A DNA stretch of 64,000 nucleotides, taken from assembly GCF_018336975.1 (NCBI RefSeq), contig NZ_CP025572.1:3473908-3537907 (forward strand). The letters run 5' to 3'. This DNA comes from Marinomonas sp. CT5. GTDB lineage: Bacteria; Pseudomonadota; Gammaproteobacteria; Pseudomonadales; Marinomonadaceae. Below the pieces are notes generated by a model. It searched no databases, was not told where the DNA came from, and saw only the letters and a list, made by a program, of their open reading frames with translations. A program made the translations under genes and the position numbers. Shown in pieces: positions 18,894-28,696 of the stretch (position 1 is the first letter of the stretch; each line of letters starts with the position of its first letter).

Positions 18894-20432
18894 TTACGAG
18901 ATGTGATTAATAAATTGCAAACCTAATGTTTGCGGATCTACTTCTTTTTCAATAACAACCTCGGTTCTAAGATTGGCTGATTTATTTAGCTCAATATCCG
19001 ACGCAGCCATAAACGCTTTATTCGTCATACTGTATACTTGACGAACCAAAGAAGGCTTAAAGGATTTATTTAAAGTCAGCACAAAGCCAACACGACCATT
19101 AGATAAAGAAACACAAGATCCAACAGGTATACTACCAATACTCTTTAAAAAAACGGTTAATAGCTGTTTATCAAATGCCAGCCCTGATTCTTTCTGCATT
19201 TGTCGATAAGCTTTAATCGGTCCCATTGAAGGCTTATGAGATTGCTCCGAAGTCATTGCATCGTAAGCGTCAATAATAGCGGCAATTTTGCCATATACAG
19301 AAATTTCTTGGTCTAATTTACCTTCTGGATAGCCGGATCCATCAACCTTTTCATGGTGATCAAAAAGCATCTGATAGACGGCTTTAGGAACATTCTCGCA
19401 TTGCTGCAATATTTGCTCCCCAAACTTTATATGTTTACGAAATAGATCAAATTCCGCATCAGTCATTTTTGTTGTTTTTGTCATCATTACCATTGGCAGT
19501 CGAAAACGCCCTAAATCAAACAACAATGCTCCAAGTGCGATAACTTCAATATAGGCATCAGATAGCTTCATCGCCTTAGCAAAGTGAATACCAAGAACGG
19601 CCATCCCTATAGCATGTTGCTCTAGATAAATAGAAGCGTCTTTTATATGGCGAATGGCCATTAAAGCGAAATTATTACGAGTATGAGATTCAATCAAACG
19701 TCGACAAAACTTCATCAAATCCGGCATATCAAGCTGCTCACCACGCTTAAATAGCTCAACTTGTGACGCCAATAAGGCATGACCATCTTTGAAAAGTTTA
19801 AAAGCCGTAACTGTTTCATCATCAAACGAAGTGGGGATACACTTCATTTCCAGCACTTTTTTTTGAGCTGCTTCGGCTTTCTTCGCTTGGAAACTTGTGT
19901 CTATATAGGCTGCAGTGCTTTTTGCTTCACCTTCATTATTCTCATTAGAACGCTTTTTATGACTAAGAATATATTCTCTCGTTTGATCATTTAATTCTTG
20001 TCTAAAATAGCGAAACAAACTTTGATTTTTTGTATGTTTATTGCGCAATTCTTTTGTTGTGAAATCCGGATTAAGTTTTTTTAAACTTTTAACCGAGCGA
20101 CCAGATGCAATAGACATACAGAGCAAAAGCAGTCGCTCTTCCGCATCATATAAACGTTCACGCTTAGTATTAAGTAATTTATCATCAGAAAAAAAAGGAT
20201 CATAAGGAAGAAATGAAGAGTCTAAGGTAGGACGTAAAACGTCAAAAGCCACTTGACGCATAGCGATACTAACTAAACGATTTTTTCGGCCATGAGTTTT
20301 TATAATGCTTTGAACTCTTTTACAGCCAACAACCTCTTTTTTAATGCCTAATATGTCGAGTATTTCTACCATATCAAAATACCCGACATTGATATCAGCC
20401 CCAAAACATGACTCAAGTTTAAATGCCGACAT
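18894..20432 (-). CDS. HD-GYP domain protein with degenerate HD motif
   Basis: 512-aa protein with a C-terminal HD-GYP domain (about 245-430), the class that hydrolyses cyclic-di-GMP. Visible motifs: H273 in EQHAIGMAVLG; LFDLGRFRLP at 304-313 where active enzymes have HDIGK; H334; FDHHEKVDGSGYPEG at 358-371 (HHE and GYP intact); and DAYDAMTS at 388-395. The His of the HD pair is replaced by Phe305 and the following Lys by Arg309, so one metal ligand is lost and catalysis may be weak or absent. The N-terminal 200 residues match no domain I recognise. It is 22 bp after flgL and before a terminator, so it is co-transcribed with flgKL, suggesting a motility role. Confidence 0.85.
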   Translation of the reverse strand: MSAFKLESCFGADINVGYFDMVEILDILGIKKEVVGCKRVQSIIKTHGRKNRLVSIAMRQVAFDVLRPTLDSSFLPYDPFFSDDKLLNTKRERLYDAEERLLLLCMSIASGRSVKSLKKLNPDFTTKELRNKHTKNQSLFRYFRQELNDQTREYILSHKKRSNENNEGEAKSTAAYIDTSFQAKKAEAAQKKVLEMKCIPTSFDDETVTAFKLFKDGHALLASQVELFKRGEQLDMPDLMKFCRRLIESHTRNNFALMAIRHIKDASIYLEQHAIGMAVLGIHFAKAMKLSDAYIEVIALGALLFDLGRFRLPMVMMTKTTKMTDAEFDLFRKHIKFGEQILQQCENVPKAVYQMLFDHHEKVDGSGYPEGKLDQEISVYGKIAAIIDAYDAMTSEQSHKPSMGPIKAYRQMQKESGLAFDKQLLTVFLKSIGSIPVGSCVSLSNGRVGFVLTLNKSFKPSLVRQVYSMTNKAFMAASDIELNKSANLRTEVVIEKEVDPQTLGLQFINHIS

Positions 20433-20454
20433 CTTACTTACCTTTTACGATACA

Positions 20455-21765
20455 TTACATCTGATTAAATAAAGACAGGTTACTCATACGAGAAAACACT
20501 TTTTGCGATGCATTTAGTGCCGACTCTTTCATCGACAATTCCGTTGCGGCTGCCCCCATATCTAACTCACCTTCTCGGCTTTGAGCCACAGTATTAGATA
20601 ATTGGTTCGCAGAACTATAATCCTCACGATCTTCGATCATATTCAATCTTGCACCGATTTCAGATCGCCCGTCACCTATTCTTTGTCGAGCACTATTAAT
20701 ACTGTAAGTCGCACTAAAAAATGCAGCTTCACGCTCTTCATAAGTAGAATTCACATCTCTCAACACCGCTAATGAATCATTAATCTGATTAAGAACGTTA
20801 TCTTTTACTGGTTTGTTAAGCGTAATATCAACCGAAGCACCAGGCTCCCCATCTAATATAAAAGACATCCCAGAAAAAACAATTGGTTTACCAATAGTAT
20901 AAGTACCAGATTCTATCTCTTCACCCTTACTATTTTTAATCACATAGTTAGCTGGCATACCGGTGTATAAATGATAGTTATTTGGTTTTTCTTCTGTATC
21001 ACTATCATCATTTTTGGAATTTCCAGCATCCGCTTTAGGGCCTTCCCCTTCTGGGTAAGAAGTCGTCAGTTGATACGTATTTAACTCGGGGTGTTCAGGA
21101 TCATAATTTTTGGCCATAAAAGCATCTAAATCTGACTGATCTTGAATTTTATCGGTCATTAACACATTGCCATCAACAATTTTTGCATTAAAGGTACGAT
21201 TGGTCCAAATATCCTGAAATAACGCTTTACCTGAATTAGTGACAGGGATTTTTAAATCCTCTGAAATCTGGGCGTATTTCTGCCCTTCATTTCCCGACCA
21301 ATGATATCGTCCGTCACTGCCTAAAACAAAAGCAGGGCTTTGAGAATCCGTACCCGCAAAAATATAGCCTCCGTCTGCATTCTTAGAATTCATTAAGTCA
21401 GCCATAGATTCTGTAATTAAAGAAATCTCATGGGCAATCGCATTAACGTCAGCTTGAGTATTAATATCATTTTGCGCCTGGATAAATAAGGCCGCAGCAG
21501 TATCTAAGAAGTCATTCATACTATCTAATGCGACTTCTTGATACTCCAAGTTCCCTTTAGCCATTTTCATGGCCTCATCATATTGTTTTAGGGTCTGGTT
21601 TTTTCCATCGTACAAAAGAATCTGACTGGCACCAACAGGGTCATCACTGGGTTTTAATATATTTGTTTGAGCGCCAATCTTACTTTGAATATTAAGAATC
21701 TTGTCATTGGCTTGGCCGATTGATTTACTTGCTTGGCCGTAAATTAAGTTATTTGTTACACGCAT
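20455..21765 (-). CDS. flgL: Hook-filament junction protein FlgL (HAP3)
   Basis: Second junction protein between hook and filament, 436 aa, exported by the flagellar type III system. N-terminal MRVTNNLIYGQA and DDPVGASQILLYDG, and C-terminal flagellin-like RIGDGRSEIGARLNMIEDRE and LSMKESALNASQKVFSRMSNLSLF are typical. A central acidic insert (about 245-275: EGEGPKADAGNSKNDDSDTE and following) makes it longer than E. coli FlgL (317 aa). It starts 4 bp after the flgK stop and is followed by the HD-GYP gene. Confidence 0.95.
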   Translation of the reverse strand: MRVTNNLIYGQASKSIGQANDKILNIQSKIGAQTNILKPSDDPVGASQILLYDGKNQTLKQYDEAMKMAKGNLEYQEVALDSMNDFLDTAAALFIQAQNDINTQADVNAIAHEISLITESMADLMNSKNADGGYIFAGTDSQSPAFVLGSDGRYHWSGNEGQKYAQISEDLKIPVTNSGKALFQDIWTNRTFNAKIVDGNVLMTDKIQDQSDLDAFMAKNYDPEHPELNTYQLTTSYPEGEGPKADAGNSKNDDSDTEEKPNNYHLYTGMPANYVIKNSKGEEIESGTYTIGKPIVFSGMSFILDGEPGASVDITLNKPVKDNVLNQINDSLAVLRDVNSTYEEREAAFFSATYSINSARQRIGDGRSEIGARLNMIEDREDYSSANQLSNTVAQSREGELDMGAAATELSMKESALNASQKVFSRMSNLSLFNQM

Positions 21766-21769
21766 AAAC

Positions 21770-23746
21770 TTACCTCATAATCCCAAGCAGTGTCTCAAAC
21801 GTTGTTCGAGCTGCTGTCACGACCTGAGCAGAAGCGGAATAAGATTGTTGATATTTCAAAAGGTTTACAGCTTCCTCATCAAGACTAACTGCTGACAATC
21901 TATCCCTGCGTGCCACACTTTCATCCATAACAATTTTACTGGCATCAGCATGACCCTCTATTTCGGCCGTTTTACTGCCAACATAAGAAATAAATCCAGA
22001 AAAAGCTTTCATCAACGTGGCTTTCCCAGCCACAACAGACTTATTCTGCAAGTCTGCTAATGCTAAACCATTAAAGTTATCAGACACACCAAGATTATCA
22101 GTACTCATTGTAAACACATCACCTCGGTGAGGCTTAGACGAAACAGACACATCAAAGCCCGCTTCTTCAGATAACCCTGCTTGTTCAAGTAATTTAGTGT
22201 ACTGAGTAACATTACTAACCGAAGCAATCTCGACGCCAGAAGCATCCCTAACAACATAGGAACTTGGTGATGTGAAATAAATTTCATGGGGTGCACTTGG
22301 GTAAAGCGGCCCATCTGAAGAAAAAGCCGAAGACTCAGGATTAGTATTAGTCACTGAGGTTAAAGAAATTTTTGCATCAGACAAATTATCAGAACTAGTA
22401 TTCACAGCAATAGGAGCGCTCAATGCTAACGCTTCACCATTTTTTGCAAATAAAGACAAACCTTTGGCCGCCCCTTCAGTCGGAGTAAAACGAAACACGT
22501 CATCACTGTCTATTTCATTAATATCCGCCAAACGCAGATCAATGCCCAGCTCTTCTATTGTAAAATAGCCATCGCTATCTTTGGCTAAGGTACTCGGATC
22601 AAATGTAATAGGTTTCTCGGTAGATTGACCATTAAGGTCAAATTTCTTAATCGAAAAGTGATTATCATCAGTTCGAGTCAACTCAAAAGTGTCTTTGGTT
22701 ATTTTAGCTGACTGACCATCAGATACTTTGACTGAGATATTCTTAACCTTGTGAAGATTGTCAGAACTTGAGTAAACATTAATTTTTCCCAATGAGAATA
22801 AATTTTGACCAAATTCGCCATTAGCATCAATACCTTTTTTATTCTGGGTATTCATTGCATCAGCCAAAGCTATCGCATGCTGCCCTAAAGTTCTATCAGC
22901 ATACACACTAAACTCCGAACGATAATCAATTAATCCGCCAACACTTCCACCTAATCCCTGAGTTTTTAATCCAACTTCATAGTCGCCAAAATTTACCGCC
23001 AAATCGATTTTTTTCGGCTGTAATGGGTTTGGTCTCACTGTTATTTTTGTAGGATATTGATCCATGACTAAAGGCTGACCATTTGCCAATTGGATGGTCA
23101 TTAAACCTTTATCATTAAATTGTGCATTAATATCTAAGTATTTAGAGAGATTTTTTGCTAAAAGCTCCTGCTGATCACGAAGCTCATTCGCTGGAGAAAT
23201 AGATAGACCTTCTTGTTTAAGAATCTTTCCATTCAAATTAGAGATTTCCGAAGTAATCGCATTTACATCCTCTAAAGAAGAAGACAGCTGCTCATCAACC
23301 AACCCCTCTTGATCACTCACCACACCAGACAGAACATGATATTGCTGCACCAAGTTTTGCAAGCTTGAGTGAGCAAGCTGTCGTAATGACGATGAAGTTG
23401 GGTCGTTATTAACTGTTTGCAAAGCATCAAAAGATTTATTGAGATAAGTGTTTAACGAAATGCTGTCTTCAGCCAACAAATTATCAGACGTGGATATCAT
23501 CGACTGATAAGCATCGTAATAAGAAAAAGTGGAGGTATCCGTACGAACCTGTGAACTTACAAAATTATCGACAAGTCGAGACGTATCACGAAGAACAACA
23601 CCACCAACAGGTGAACTAGTGGTGTCCGTTCTTTGACGGCTATAACCCTCAGTATCCACATTGGATGTATTCTGCCCTGTAGTGTTAATACGGGCATTAC
23701 TGGACTGCAGTCCAGACAAACCAATTGAATATAAACTTGAGCTCAT
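21770..23746 (-). CDS. flgK: Hook-filament junction protein FlgK (HAP1)
   Basis: First junction protein on the hook, 658 aa, longer than enteric FlgK (about 547). N-terminal SLYSIGLSGLQSSNARINTT and NVDTEGYSRQRTD, and C-terminal SLDEEAVNLLKYQQSYSASA with VVTAARTTFETLLGI, are diagnostic. The extra length is in the exposed middle domain. A sigma54-type promoter (23812-23827) lies 65 bp upstream. Operon order is flgK-flgL-HD-GYP. Confidence 0.96.
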   Translation of the reverse strand: MSSSLYSIGLSGLQSSNARINTTGQNTSNVDTEGYSRQRTDTTSSPVGGVVLRDTSRLVDNFVSSQVRTDTSTFSYYDAYQSMISTSDNLLAEDSISLNTYLNKSFDALQTVNNDPTSSSLRQLAHSSLQNLVQQYHVLSGVVSDQEGLVDEQLSSSLEDVNAITSEISNLNGKILKQEGLSISPANELRDQQELLAKNLSKYLDINAQFNDKGLMTIQLANGQPLVMDQYPTKITVRPNPLQPKKIDLAVNFGDYEVGLKTQGLGGSVGGLIDYRSEFSVYADRTLGQHAIALADAMNTQNKKGIDANGEFGQNLFSLGKINVYSSSDNLHKVKNISVKVSDGQSAKITKDTFELTRTDDNHFSIKKFDLNGQSTEKPITFDPSTLAKDSDGYFTIEELGIDLRLADINEIDSDDVFRFTPTEGAAKGLSLFAKNGEALALSAPIAVNTSSDNLSDAKISLTSVTNTNPESSAFSSDGPLYPSAPHEIYFTSPSSYVVRDASGVEIASVSNVTQYTKLLEQAGLSEEAGFDVSVSSKPHRGDVFTMSTDNLGVSDNFNGLALADLQNKSVVAGKATLMKAFSGFISYVGSKTAEIEGHADASKIVMDESVARRDRLSAVSLDEEAVNLLKYQQSYSASAQVVTAARTTFETLLGIMR

Positions 23747-23811
23747 AGCTCACACCCCTAGTACGTTTTCAGAAGTAACCATTAGATATTTTTGTCTCTA
23801 ATCACTACTTA

Positions 23812-23827
23812 TGCAAAAACTTTACCA
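23812..23827 (-). promoter_or_regulatory. Sigma54-type promoter of flgKL
   Basis: On the minus strand TTGGTAAAGTTTTTGCAT carries GG, 10 bp, GC, fitting the TGGCAC-N5-TTGCA pattern at its invariant positions, about 65 bp before the flgK ATG. Confidence 0.65.
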
Positions 23828-23985
23828 AAGATGGAAATTTGAGAATTTTATTATTTAGATAAGGGATAAAATACACTGAAAAAATAGAAACTAAATAGGC
23901 TTAAATAACCCAAAACCCAAGCAATGCAAGGCATACAAGCTTCTTTTGAACGGCTCTCTCACAAAGGTTCACGACCAGAAAAACG

Positions 23986-24966
23986 CTATAACTTCTGAAA
24001 CCATTTACTAGAAAGAATGTTATCAATTTTCTCTGCGTACTTAGGGTCCGTTGCATATCCCCCTTTTTGCAAAGAAGCGGCAAACATTGACGCGTCTTTT
24101 CCAGATTCAAGGGCATCTTTATACCGCTCACTCGTTGAAAGGAAATCAGCATAATCTTCAAAACTCTGAGAAAAAGAATTGTAGGCACGAAACGCTGCTT
24201 TTTCGCGTTTTGCTATACCATCTCTAAACTCCAATGTGTTTACAACAGCTCGATCACCTTGCCAGCGGTTATCGGCTTTAATACCAAATAAGTTAAAACT
24301 AGCCGCCCCATCTTCCTTCGCAATAGGGTATTTTCCCCAACCCGTCTCTAATGCGGCCTGTGCCAATATTGCTTTTGGGTTAACACCAAGCTTAGCCGCC
24401 ACTCGCTGAGCATGAGGCCATAAATTCTGTACAAACTCATCAGGAGAATCAAAAATCACTGAAACCGCAGACGGCGCTGACGATTGTTCAGCAGCAGAAA
24501 GGTCTGATGCTTCTTGTTGTACAGAATGGATAAATTCAGTAGAAGCTCGCTGGGCCAACGCCTTGATTCTAACAAGGTCCTGTTTTGCCACCTGATTCAG
24601 GAAATCGGCATCTCCTCGTTGTTTTGCTTCTGGAGAACTAAACAAGCCCTGCTGCTTAGTTTGATATTGACGAATCAAAGCTTCAGACAACCCAATCCCA
24701 CCAGATTTCGCCAAACTTTGTGACATCTGAGAATCCATCATCTCTTGGTATTGCTTTGTTTGAGCACTGGAGAACAAATCACTCCCTATCGCTTCATTAG
24801 TGCTTCGCATATTTTTCAGCAGCATATTAATAAAAATAGACTCAAACTGCTGAGCCACATCTTTTAGAGCGGCATCAGGATCCTGCTGCGCCTTCGTCTT
24901 TAAAGCCGTTAAACTTGAAAAATCCGCAAAGAAATCTTGCTTTGGTGGAACAGTATTCATCGCCAA
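23986..24966 (-). CDS. flgJ: Rod cap / peptidoglycan hydrolase FlgJ
   Basis: Bifunctional FlgJ, 326 aa. The N-terminal rod-cap domain (about 1-130: AQQFESIFINMLLKNMR) guides rod assembly; the C-terminal glucosaminidase domain (about 175-326: AILAQAALETGWGKYPI, NLFGIKADNRW, GYATDPKYAEKI) opens the peptidoglycan for the rod. The likely catalytic Glu is in ALETGWGK. The ATG is 1 bp after the flgI stop. The downstream 239 bp before flgK contain no clear terminator. Confidence 0.95.
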   Translation of the reverse strand: MAMNTVPPKQDFFADFSSLTALKTKAQQDPDAALKDVAQQFESIFINMLLKNMRSTNEAIGSDLFSSAQTKQYQEMMDSQMSQSLAKSGGIGLSEALIRQYQTKQQGLFSSPEAKQRGDADFLNQVAKQDLVRIKALAQRASTEFIHSVQQEASDLSAAEQSSAPSAVSVIFDSPDEFVQNLWPHAQRVAAKLGVNPKAILAQAALETGWGKYPIAKEDGAASFNLFGIKADNRWQGDRAVVNTLEFRDGIAKREKAAFRAYNSFSQSFEDYADFLSTSERYKDALESGKDASMFAASLQKGGYATDPKYAEKIDNILSSKWFQKL

Positions 24967-24967
24967 A

Positions 24968-26056
24968 CTATATCACCACTAAGTCCGCATTAATTGCGCC
25001 AGCTTGCTTTAAGCCTTCCAAAATTGCCATGACGTCACCAGGAGCCGCGCCCACCTGATTAACCGCACGAACAATATCATTTAATGACGCACCAGGATCA
25101 AAAACAAACATATGTCCACTATCAGGAGCAATATCAATACCTTCACGAGGCGAAATGATAGTTTCCCCACCGGTTACCGTTCCATCTTTCCCAGCAACAG
25201 GTGGAACCTCTTTGATGGTTACCGTTAAACTGCCATGAGTAATCGCTGCTGGTGAGACCTTAACATGCTGACCAATAATAATAGTGCCAGTTCGCGAGTT
25301 AATAACAATACGTGCTTTTTCTTCCGCCACTTCAACATCTAAATTCTCTAAAATCGACAAATACGTAACACGCTGACTAGGATCACGAGGTGCCGACACT
25401 CGAATTGATGTAGCATCCAATGTTGTAGCGACACCAGGACCGAGTAAATTGTTAATTTTATCGGATACTTGTTTTGCCGTAGTAAAATCTGGTCGATTTA
25501 AATTAAAAGTCAAAGTGTCGCCTGTATTAAAACTACTCGGAACCGTTCGCTCAACGCTTGCGCCGTTAGGAATACGGCCAACTGTGGGTATATTAACAGC
25601 GGTTCTTGAGCCATCCGCTCCATTAGTTCCTAACCCACCAACAACCAAGTTACCTTGCGCAATAGCGTACACCGCACCATCGGCACCTTTTAGTGTCGAC
25701 AATAACAACGTACCACCACGCAACGCACTGGCATTACCAATAGAAGAAGCCGTAACATCAATTTTTTGGCCAGGCTTAGAAAAGGCAGGCAGGGTCGCTG
25801 TCAATGATACAGCGGCAATATTTTTCGATGTTGCACTAACACCTTGCGGCAAAGTCACGCCGAAGCGGGATAACATACTGGCAAAGCTTTGGTTTGTAAA
25901 AGGCGTACTATCACCCGTTCCATTAAGGCCAATAACCAAACCATAGCCAAACAATTGGTTTTCTCGAACCCCTTGAACACTAGCAATGTCCTTCAGACGT
26001 TCAGCCTGAACAGAAAAAGATAATAAATATAAGACAATTAGTGCTATGAGCTTCAT
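24968..26056 (-). CDS. flgI: Flagellar P-ring protein FlgI
   Basis: Forms the P-ring in the peptidoglycan layer. 362 aa with a Sec signal peptide ([18 protein letters not shown], cleavage before ERLKD). Hallmarks: [44 protein letters not shown], and the C-terminal [19 protein letters not shown]. Length is typical. It lies between flgH (49 bp gap) and flgJ (1 bp), in the flgFGHIJ unit. A 165-codon antisense frame within it is a shadow. Confidence 0.96.
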   Translation of the reverse strand: MKLIALIVLYLLSFSVQAERLKDIASVQGVRENQLFGYGLVIGLNGTGDSTPFTNQSFASMLSRFGVTLPQGVSATSKNIAAVSLTATLPAFSKPGQKIDVTASSIGNASALRGGTLLLSTLKGADGAVYAIAQGNLVVGGLGTNGADGSRTAVNIPTVGRIPNGASVERTVPSSFNTGDTLTFNLNRPDFTTAKQVSDKINNLLGPGVATTLDATSIRVSAPRDPSQRVTYLSILENLDVEVAEEKARIVINSRTGTIIIGQHVKVSPAAITHGSLTVTIKEVPPVAGKDGTVTGGETIISPREGIDIAPDSGHMFVFDPGASLNDIVRAVNQVGAAPGDVMAILEGLKQAGAINADLVVI

Positions 26057-26105
26057 CGCATCACCTATTTAAGAGGCAAAAGCCTCCAGCTGTTAAATCA
26101 TTAAA

Positions 26106-26963
26106 TTAATAAGGCATGTTACTGGCATTAAGCAAACGACTCACCCAACCTTGTTCACTTCCAGCTGCCACGTCGCCCGTACCTGAGTATGTAATTCTTG
26201 CGTCTGCCACACGCTCGGACTCAACCGTATTATCAGGAGAAATATCTTGTTTACGCACCATTCCGGAAAACCGAATGTATTCATCCCCTTGATTCAGACG
26301 TAGCCATTTCTCACCACGCACAGCAAGCAGCCCATTAGGATAAGCCTTATAAACAGTAACAGAAATGGTTCCACTTAAACTGTTATTTTGATTAGCCGAC
26401 GCATTTCCCGAAAAATCAGTTCCTTGCTGCGGCAACGTGGTATCCATTCTAAGCTCTTGCCCTAAGACTGTCGGGTTTTCAATGGTTGCTGATGATGATT
26501 TAGACACTGTGGCCGCATTTGCTTTGGTCGACGTTGTTGTTTCATTCAAGTTGATGGTCAAAATATCCCCAACCTTACTGGCTTTTTGGTCGCCAAAAAA
26601 CACGTCTCCCATACCAGTCTGATAAATACCACCTGTTGGAGCTTGGGAAGGAGCCATACCGTTCGGATATACTGGCGCATAATAGGGGTCATCGGACTGT
26701 ATTGAATGCGTAATTTTCGGACCATTCAATGGGTCATTCGGATTAGGAACATAACCTTCTCTAGGCGCTTCCTCTGGCGTTGTCTGTTCTTCCGTATCAT
26801 TGTTATTGGTTACCGCATCAACGACAGCATCCGTTAATGCGCCTGCAGCACCTGCGGCAGCGGCATTAGCAACCGCTTGCTCATTCACATTCACATCCCA
26901 AGAAAGGCAGCCCGACAAGCAAGCGCTAAAAGCAACCAAAAAAGCAAACTTAATCTTCATCAT
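26106..26963 (-). CDS. flgH: Flagellar L-ring lipoprotein FlgH
   Basis: Outer-membrane L-ring lipoprotein. The ATG at 26963 (with a second at 26960) gives a signal peptide ending in the lipobox LSGC (Cys about residue 19). The conserved C-terminal domain (about 110-285) contains MGDVFFGDQKASKVGDILTI, GEKWLRLNQGDEYIRFSG and VADARITYSGTGDV. About 285 aa, longer than enteric FlgH (232). The extra length is an Ala-rich then acidic Pro-rich segment right after the lipobox (about 30-85), probably a flexible spacer. It starts 14 bp after the flgG stop. Confidence 0.94.
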   Translation of the reverse strand: MMKIKFAFLVAFSACLSGCLSWDVNVNEQAVANAAAAGAAGALTDAVVDAVTNNNDTEEQTTPEEAPREGYVPNPNDPLNGPKITHSIQSDDPYYAPVYPNGMAPSQAPTGGIYQTGMGDVFFGDQKASKVGDILTINLNETTTSTKANAATVSKSSSATIENPTVLGQELRMDTTLPQQGTDFSGNASANQNNSLSGTISVTVYKAYPNGLLAVRGEKWLRLNQGDEYIRFSGMVRKQDISPDNTVESERVADARITYSGTGDVAAGSEQGWVSRLLNASNMPY

Positions 26964-26976
26964 ATTCCACACGCTA

Positions 26977-27762
26977 CTATAGCTGCTGTATCGCAAAGCT
27001 CATCATGCCATCTGCCGATGCGATCACTTTAGAATTCATCTCATACGCTCTTTGCGTTGTAATCATATTAACCAATTCTTCAATAGAATTGACATTTGAT
27101 GCTTCTAGCATACCTTGACCAATCGTACCTAATGAATCTGTACCAGGAACCCCAACCTGAGGCGGCCCACTAGCATTTGTCTCTGTAAATAAATTCTGCC
27201 CTGCTGAATTCAATCCAGTTGGGTTAACAAAACCGGCAATATTAATCGCACCAACCTGCTGAGCATCGGCATCACCATTCTTACGAACCGACACAATACC
27301 ATCTTCCGCAATCATGATTTCAATGACATCTGGGTCAATCTGAATACCAGGCTCAACCACCAAACCACCTGATGTCGAAAGCTGCCCCTGACTGTTTAAT
27401 TGAAGACTACCATCACGGGTATAAGCAATGGTGCCATCTGGCTGTAACACTTGTAAAAAACCTTTACCTTGGATAGCAATATCGAGCTGCCTATCCGTCA
27501 TATTGTAATCACCATTTGAGAAGTCTTTTTGCGAAGCCCCTACTTTTACACCAGTACCTAGCTGAAGACCGGATGGCAGCTCTGCATTTTGAGCACTTAA
27601 TCCGCCTGGCGCACGAACGGTTTTATACATAAGATCTTCGAATACCGCTCGGTCTTTTTTAAACGCGGTTGTTGATACGTTTGCCAAGTTGTTGGCTACA
27701 ACATTCAATTGCTTATCCATGGCACTTAAACCGGTTTTACTGACCCATAATGCTGAATTCAT
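26977..27762 (-). CDS. flgG: Flagellar distal rod protein FlgG
   Basis: Distal rod subunit, 261 aa, the standard length. N-terminal ALWVSKTGLSAMDKQLNVVA and NLANVSTTAFKKDRA; mid-region IQGKGFLQVLQPDG; C-terminal LEASNVNSIEELVNMITTQR and YEMNSKVI. It follows flgF by 49 bp and precedes flgH by 14 bp. Confidence 0.96.
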   Translation of the reverse strand: MNSALWVSKTGLSAMDKQLNVVANNLANVSTTAFKKDRAVFEDLMYKTVRAPGGLSAQNAELPSGLQLGTGVKVGASQKDFSNGDYNMTDRQLDIAIQGKGFLQVLQPDGTIAYTRDGSLQLNSQGQLSTSGGLVVEPGIQIDPDVIEIMIAEDGIVSVRKNGDADAQQVGAINIAGFVNPTGLNSAGQNLFTETNASGPPQVGVPGTDSLGTIGQGMLEASNVNSIEELVNMITTQRAYEMNSKVIASADGMMSFAIQQL

Positions 27763-27811
27763 AAAAGCCTCTAAATTTATATCATTTATTCTGTGTGTTT
27801 ACTCAACGATT

Positions 27812-28555
27812 TTAAGATGAGCGCTGCAGTATTCGAGCGGAAGAATCGGCGTTATTGCGAATGGTATCCATCATCTTCACATTCATTTCAAAACGACGAG
27901 CTAGGTTCATAATGTGTGTCATCTCTTCAACGGCATTAACATTACTTCCCTCTATAAAACCACTTGCTAGTTTAACATTTGGGTTTATATCCAGCGGTTG
28001 GCCATCGCGTGTATGAATCAATCCATCTTCTTCTTTGCGTAAATTCTGTTTATCTGGATTCACTAGCTTAATTTGATTAAGAACCGCTACTTCATTATTT
28101 GCTCCACCCTGAGGAACAATAGAAATAGAACCATCCTCGGTGATATTGATACTATCAACAGGCGGAAGAAAAATAGGACCATCTACTCCGGCAACAGGCA
28201 AACCTCGTCCTGTTACTAGTTGCCCTGCGGCATTAATTTGCAAGTCTCCAGCTCGTGTATACGCTTCTTGCCCACTGTCATCATAAACGGCAATGAAGCC
28301 ATCACCGGCAACAGCTACATCAAGATTGCGACCAGTTTGAATCATATCTCCCTGAGTGTAACGAGTAGCGGGATTTTCTGTCATTGCATATACACGGCTA
28401 GGGTAATAGTCGCCATATACCTGCATCGAACGGGCTTGTTCAAAATCAGAACGGAAGCCTGTTGTGTTTACGTTTGCCAAATTGTTAGCGTGTATTGTTT
28501 GAGCATTCATGGTCTGAACACCACCACTCATTGCCAAATATAAGGCCTTATCCAC
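27812..28555 (-). CDS. flgF: Flagellar proximal rod protein FlgF
   Basis: Proximal rod subunit, about 247 aa. The GTG at 28555 (VDKALYLAMSGG) is the likely start because AGGGGA lies 7 bp upstream and the resulting N-terminus is the family one; an upstream GTG at 28579 is less likely. NNLANVNTTGFRSDF and C-terminal EGSNVNAVEEMTHIMNLARR, FEMNVKMM identify it. A sigma54-type promoter at 28598-28613 and the flgE terminator (28646-28674) show a second transcription unit, flgFGHIJ, starting here. Confidence 0.94.
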   Translation of the reverse strand: MDKALYLAMSGGVQTMNAQTIHANNLANVNTTGFRSDFEQARSMQVYGDYYPSRVYAMTENPATRYTQGDMIQTGRNLDVAVAGDGFIAVYDDSGQEAYTRAGDLQINAAGQLVTGRGLPVAGVDGPIFLPPVDSINITEDGSISIVPQGGANNEVAVLNQIKLVNPDKQNLRKEEDGLIHTRDGQPLDINPNVKLASGFIEGSNVNAVEEMTHIMNLARRFEMNVKMMDTIRNNADSSARILQRSS

Positions 28556-28597
28556 TTTAATTCCCCTAGAAGAGTCCACTCTAATTAACCTTTTACT

Positions 28598-28613
28598 ATC
28601 AAAAAACGTACCA
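28598..28613 (-). promoter_or_regulatory. Possible sigma54 promoter of flgFGHIJ
   Basis: On the minus strand TGGTACGTTTTTTGAT matches TGGCACG-N4-TTGCT at most positions; the -24 GG is intact but the -12 GC reads GA. It lies just after the flgE terminator and 43 bp before the flgF GTG. Confidence 0.5.
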
Positions 28614-28645
28614 ACTTAAATAGCGCCGGTAAAAAGGCAAAAAAA

Positions 28646-28674
28646 ATGCCGAAACAGCGAGGCTGCTCCGGCAT
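28646..28674 (-). terminator. Terminator after flgE
   Basis: On the minus strand ATGCCG/CGGCAT enclose an inner CAGC/GCTG stem and are followed by a run of eight T. It ends the flgBCDE transcript, 23 bp past the flgE stop. Confidence 0.9.
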
Positions 28675-28696
28675 GAAATCTTCTCTCTCCAGAAAA

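Noticed and set aside
25449..25946. 165-codon plus-strand open frame
   Set aside because: It lies wholly antisense to flgI, whose motifs are clear; it is a shadow of biased codon use.
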